Below the pieces are notes generated by a model. The model had not been told where the DNA came from, searched no databases, and saw only the letters and a list, made by a program, of their open reading frames with translations. Shown here piece by piece: positions 59,061 to 64,000 of a stretch of DNA of 64,000 nt. The stretch comes from Nomia melanderi (Eukaryota > Arthropoda > Insecta > Hymenoptera > Halictidae), in assembly GCF_051020985.1 (NCBI RefSeq), contig NC_134999.1:30971160-31035159 (forward strand), in the 5' to 3' direction. A program made the position numbers and the translations under genes. Positions within the stretch are counted from its first letter, which is position 1. Each line of letters begins with the position of its first letter.

Positions 59061-60160
59061 AGCCGGACGAGATCAAATGTTGCATGCAACAGTCGAGTTG
59101 CTTCGAGAATGGTGCTTGTTTCTTTTTCAGACAGCGACGAAACTTGGGAGCGTAATGGCTTTGAATAAAAATTTCGAGGGATGTCTGAGTTACATTCCTG
59201 AATGTATCAATTACTTTAATGTACACTATATCCAATTTTGTAATTGTTTCTGGGAGGATTAATTTATTACCTTTTATTGGATATTTATTACTTTTATGCA
59301 TAAAATATTATACAAAAGAATAAGACAAACGAAGAAACTAGATAGATTCAACAGCGTTCATTAAATGAATAATATTACAAATTTTTCTTATAATTCTACG
59401 TATTAACTTCCACAACTTCGTAAAAAAGGAACAATGACCGTAACTACTCCGTAACCTTTCCTTTAGCTCGGCCAAATTATTTCTCTCCGAGAAGAAAAAA
59501 ACGCGAAACACAGCGCAGCAAGAAACGTTCTCGAATTATATTAACAGCCGGCGAGGAACACTGAATAATGAAACGAATAGCGTTTATCGTTTATACTTGG
59601 CCCTCGCCGAACGAGGTATTTAATTAACTAAAACTCGTGAACGTTAATCGGTCCGACCTCTTCCTTGCGCGTGGTGGAGCATTCGCGTAAATTGCATCGA
59701 AATTAACCGTACGTTACAGAACCAGCCTCGTTTCTCCGTGCGCCGCCGCGGCCAGACGAAAAAACTCGCGTGGTTCCGCGAGGTTTCGTTTAAACGCCAT
59801 GAAACTTTTTCACCGGAACTTTACGTTCCCGAACGGTGGGGCAGCCGCGGGCAGCTCCTTTTAACTCGCGTCTCGCACGCCGCGCCGCCCGTGAGGCTTA
59901 CGTTAATGAATTTTGTGACGTGCCACGTGGTCATCTTTACACGGGTCACAATTAAACGCCCCGGCGATATGGGACGGACTCGCGCGAGCCATGTTACGTG
60001 AAATAAAATTATGATGTAGCGATGCAATATCAGTTCCTTTTTTGCGTGCCGCTGCATAAACACGCCGCGAAGTATGCGATACGTGTGTTTCTCAAGTCCC
60101 CGTTCCCATTCAGTGTATTCATTCAATGTTGTACAAGGGTCCCGTAACATGTGGAACACG
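59061..60160. other. Mixed stretch, acceptor-like site followed by an open frame
   Basis: A strong plus-strand acceptor-like GTTTCTTTTTCAG ends at 59130 and is followed by 43 open codons to a stop at 59262, including five Cys residues. Downstream DNA to 59440 is AT-rich and a GC island spans 59450-60160. No family is recognised, so no exon is called. Confidence 0.4.
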
Positions 60161-61950
60161 GGAACAGGAGGTGTAAATGTTTAATTTGTAATGTGAGCTT
60201 GAAATTCAATTTTCTTGATGCGAAAGCGTTCCACGAACGAGTTTTATTTCATGCTCCATTCGTTTCTCTTAATTTCGCAATAAATATAATGTGGAAGGTA
60301 AAAAGGGGGCACAATATTCCATGTAAATGTTCTTTAAAGTTTTTCACTCGAAGAGATATTAATGTTAATACTTCTTCATTCAATCGCCACAGCCAGAAGT
60401 AACAGACGTAGACTAATACAAATTAAGATTAAGTTTCTTTTCATTTTCAGTAGAGTAACTTATTCATTAATATGAACAGATCAATATTTCAAGATAACAT
60501 TGAATAGATTCTCTAGAGACCTCATAATATTAGCACGTCTACCGCCAGATTTAGAGTGTTTTATATAACGTTACTTATCGTATCATAACAAATGCAAATG
60601 GTATTAGAACTAATTAGCAACGATTTGGCATCATAACTCTTCAGTTACACTGTTATTTAGCTACCTACGTAACAAAATGATACATCAGTTTCCTTGTAAT
60701 TGTTTCCGAGTAACGTGGACGCTCTGGTAATCGGTGACCGTGGCTATGAGACTATGTAAATTTAAGCTAAAAAATGCATAAAAATTAACAACAGTGTGTT
60801 TATAATGTCAGAGTCAACATTAAACCATCACAGCTAACAGGATCATGTCCGAGGAGGATTCGGAAAGCAGCGGAAGCCGCAGCTCCGATGAACGAGACTC
60901 TGACAAGAAATCAGAGTAGCCGGAGCACGGTTCGTCCCGAAGTCCTGATGCAGTCATGTTCTCGCTGATTAGTATCGCGCCGCGTGCGAAACGATAAATG
61001 GGATGATAAATGTGAACACGCACGATTATGACGGTCGGGGTAACACCCTCGGATGCCGATGAATCAGCGGAGGTAAAGGTCAGATGGATAAACCGTGCAC
61101 TTGAAAGGTCAAGGAAACGGCCGGCCGTCGAACGCGTTGACCTGGAAGAAGGAAACCTCGAAACGCGATCCGGGAATTAATTATCGTCCGCTTTTTACGC
61201 GACGCAACTAAAAACCGTTCGCCTTTCCTGCCAACGACGATTACGCAACCCGTTTGAGGAACTTGTTAATTATATCGCCTAGTAGTCGCGATAAACGCGC
61301 GTTCCGCGGCTAATCTAATTGGTTTCATGCAAGTTCATGTCGTGAACAACACCATTCGAAGGAAAATTACTGTACATTTTCTGTCCACCGACAGATGTTC
61401 CTAATTTGTTCGCCGCGCACGCAAAATAGTTGGCAAGAAGTCACTGAATTCTGTTATTCCCCGCAGATGCCCGTTTTTATATTACGGAAGGGTTCAATTA
61501 TTCTTTTCTTGCATTCAACCGCAGCGGAAGTAATTTAAATCTACCGCTTGATTACCAATAATTGCGCGCTTTGTGGAAAGTGATTGATAAATGGACTTTA
61601 TGAAAGCTTGTGCTGGAAATTGTTTCTTGTATAATTATACTCGGCATTTGCATTTAAACGTCGTATGTTACACAGGGAGCAAGTAATTAAATACTGTCGG
61701 TAATTACTGTCGGAATTATACTTCAGCAGCTTTAATACTTTGTTCGGTAACATAATAATGAAGTATAATATAAAATTCACCTGTGAATTAAAGTAACATT
61801 TAAGGATAATAGAGTAATCCAACTACACACAAGATAGTCATAAATTTCGTAATAATCAGTCCATTATATACCAATAATTCCAAACTATATCTCACGAACG
61901 CAATAGGTATCATTAAGACCAATTAACAATAACGTTATTCTGCTAAAAAA
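60161..61950. other. AT-rich stretch with GC island at 60700-61450
   Basis: An acceptor-like TTTCTTTTCATTTTCAG ends at 60450. Open frames (60151-60402 plus, 60820-61023 minus, 61598-61822 minus) are not recognised. Confidence 0.5.
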
Positions 61951-63300
61951 GAAAAATCAGTTATCCAATCCTTGTGTAGATTCTGCGAAATCGATAACCT
62001 TTGAAGGCCTACGTTCCCTGCCAATAAATCTTCCGTCTTAGCAATAAATATCACGAGAAAAATTGATCTGCACACTGGTAAAGGACTACGGTCACCGCTG
62101 GACGCGAGCAGCGTCGAGGCAATAAGCGCGGAAACCTCACACCGCGTTGAATCGGAGTTCGCACTCACTCGGGAACAGCCGTAAACGATATCTAATATTT
62201 TACGACTGCAATCACGTCTACAACCATTCAATTTGCTTGGCACATTTCAAGACTCCTCCGACGACAATACAGAGCGGCCCCCGTCAAGTTAGAGACTTCC
62301 CGGGAATTCGCGGACCTTCGTGGCTCGCCCCGCCACCATTGGAACGGAAAGATAATATCGGGCACGTCGTTGCTCGGTTTACACTGTTCACCAGTTTTAC
62401 GACTGTTTCTAATATTTTATTGCGCTCCGCTACGACGGAGATCGTCCGTTACGCCACCATTAGAACGCCGGATAAGTATCATCCGAGAAGTCTCCTCATT
62501 TTAGTAGCTTCCAGTGATTCAAGGAATCACGCTGACGATGTTTGACGTTTCTGTTAATTATTGCCCGACTGCTACCGGCACGAACTGCTGCTTTTCCCTG
62601 TTTCTTTTTTTCTCCCCGCTACAACGCGCTGACGATTCGGACGACGAATTTACGACGTTTCCGGCGACGCGCTTCATCCTAGAATCCCGAAATTGTGTTG
62701 AATTAGAAGGATTTATGCCGCGATAATATGCCGAAGACAAGAGGAATTACATCGGTCTAGGTCGTACAAATGTTAATAAACGAATCGGACGGGATCCTGG
62801 CACTGGTGATCGTCGGGATTGTCCGTTATCCTCATTTCCTGGGCATAAAACCGTCTGCCACCGGGAATTTGTGACACTCCTTCGGACGTCAAACCGTTTC
62901 ACGGTTAATTAAGGGTCGCTTGTTTATCGGTTAACACCTCGACAACTTACGACGGAAGACGATAAATTGGCCAATGATCCGTTTCGGTTTGTTTTTATTC
63001 TTTTCCATTAAGGAACGTCCGCCGCGCGTTGCGCGGGGACCATTTTTTCCTGGATTATTGATCGTAAACCGTCGATTTTATATATTGTCGGGGGGATCGT
63101 TGACAACGGGCATGTCCTCGGATGACGGTCCGTACAGGGCGCGACAGCTTCATTGTAAGTGTGAACGAGAACGATGGAAACATCGTGGCTTTGTAATGGC
63201 AATTTGCTGTCGAAAGGTAAACGCTCGTATTTCTCGAAACCTCTACGGTTGCACGGTTTCAAAATTTATGCGATTTTCGAAACACAAATAGTAATACTTC
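61951..63300. other. GC island
   Basis: Overlapping open frames on both strands (62147-62545 plus, 61935-62243 minus, 62974-63291 plus, 63008-63262 minus), none recognised. Confidence 0.5.
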
Positions 63301-64000
63301 CATGTATTTTGTTATATGCAATGAAACATGAAAACACTAATTTCAATCGTCACTGATTAAATTTAACCGAAAATTTAACACTTAAACTATCAGACAACTC
63401 AAAATGGCCCGTTCCTGATTTCTTCTTTTCGTAACTATTAAAAAGATAACACATGTTCCTCCTAGAAATTGTTAGAGAAATTGATGTAGATTTTTATTGA
63501 TGCAGATCGATACTCTTACAGTTTCTACAGAGGAATTTCAAAAAGTCAGTTCCACTGCTCGGTAGTTTCCAAACAAGACAATATAAAATAAAATACAAAA
63601 ATTGATCAACGTCGTCAAACTATCATATTCATCGGATTTCTCATGTAAGGAGATATCTAAAAATTGTTTACAACGACCCAGTGCGAACGATAAAAAGTTG
63701 CTACAAGTATTACTTTCGCATAGATGGTTCTATAACCGCTAGGCGCGTGATGACTTAATAGAGATCGCAGCACACTGTTGCGTCCCAAATGCCCTATAAG
63801 GTTTAACATTGCCCTCCCGCTCCCCCCGCCGCCGACCACCCCTTGTTTCATTTCTTGCGCCCTGTTCGCCGCGGATCCTCCTTGAGTATTGAATAGTTTA
63901 CGGCTTCTAAATAAGCGGCCCTCCCGTTCCCAAACAATTTGCCCATGCTACAGATTGCTCGTAAATAAAGATAATCTATTCTACCCGGAAGATAAAAATC
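63301..64000. other. AT-rich end of window with small GC patch
   Basis: A Gly-rich minus frame at 63657-63851 comes from a CCCCCCGCCGCC patch near 63825 and is not recognised. Nothing else is seen. Confidence 0.5.

Overview
This window reads as non-coding nuclear DNA of an insect, most likely a hymenopteran and perhaps a bee. The reasons are a patchwork of CpG-rich blocks and AT-rich stretches, several short elements bounded by TTAA with ends like CCCTTTGCACTC or CCGTTTGAGTGCC (non-autonomous elements of piggyBac type), GA microsatellites, and metazoan splice-site signals. The species assignment is inference. I recognise no protein family in any of the six frames and no rRNA, tRNA, snRNA or known microRNA. 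The longest open frames lie in GC-rich DNA, overlap one another on both strands, and mostly lack an ATG.

Layout. 1-2.0 kb is a GC-rich block with two good plus-strand donor sites. 2.0-6.5 kb is AT-rich and carries two close copies of a repeat that ends in a 41-nt exon-like cassette. 6.5-8.1 kb has two GC islands with shared sequence blocks, followed by a minisatellite of about 117 bp. At 9.03 kb the minus strand has a textbook ratchet (recursive splicing) site. 9.3-20.7 kb alternates GC islands with AT-rich DNA and holds one TTAA element and a 181-bp tandem duplication. 20.7-26.2 kb is the most repeat-rich part: a 197-bp tandem duplication, a related TTAA element, and two nested TTAA elements. 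27.2-28.8 kb has a degenerate AT-rich array, a perfect hairpin and a third copy of the 41-nt-cassette repeat. 30-33.8 kb is a large GC-rich, polypyrimidine/GA-rich block. 36.1-36.9 kb has two TTAA elements sharing one TTAA. 38 kb has a 221-bp tandem duplication. 47.9-50.1 kb is the strongest GC/CpG island, with a purine tract of about 290 bp and a good donor, and is the best promoter/first-exon candidate. 54.1-54.6 kb is a decayed minisatellite. The rest to 64 kb is alternating islands and AT-rich spacer.

Interpretation. The absence of exons over 64 kb, together with a ratchet site, fits a very long intron or a large regulatory domain, with the minus-strand ratchet pointing to a host gene read right to left. 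The GC islands could be regulatory modules, but that is inference. I found no convincing new biological system. The most interesting items are the duplicated 41-nt exon-like cassette, the ratchet site, the nested and abutting TTAA elements, and the paired GC islands.
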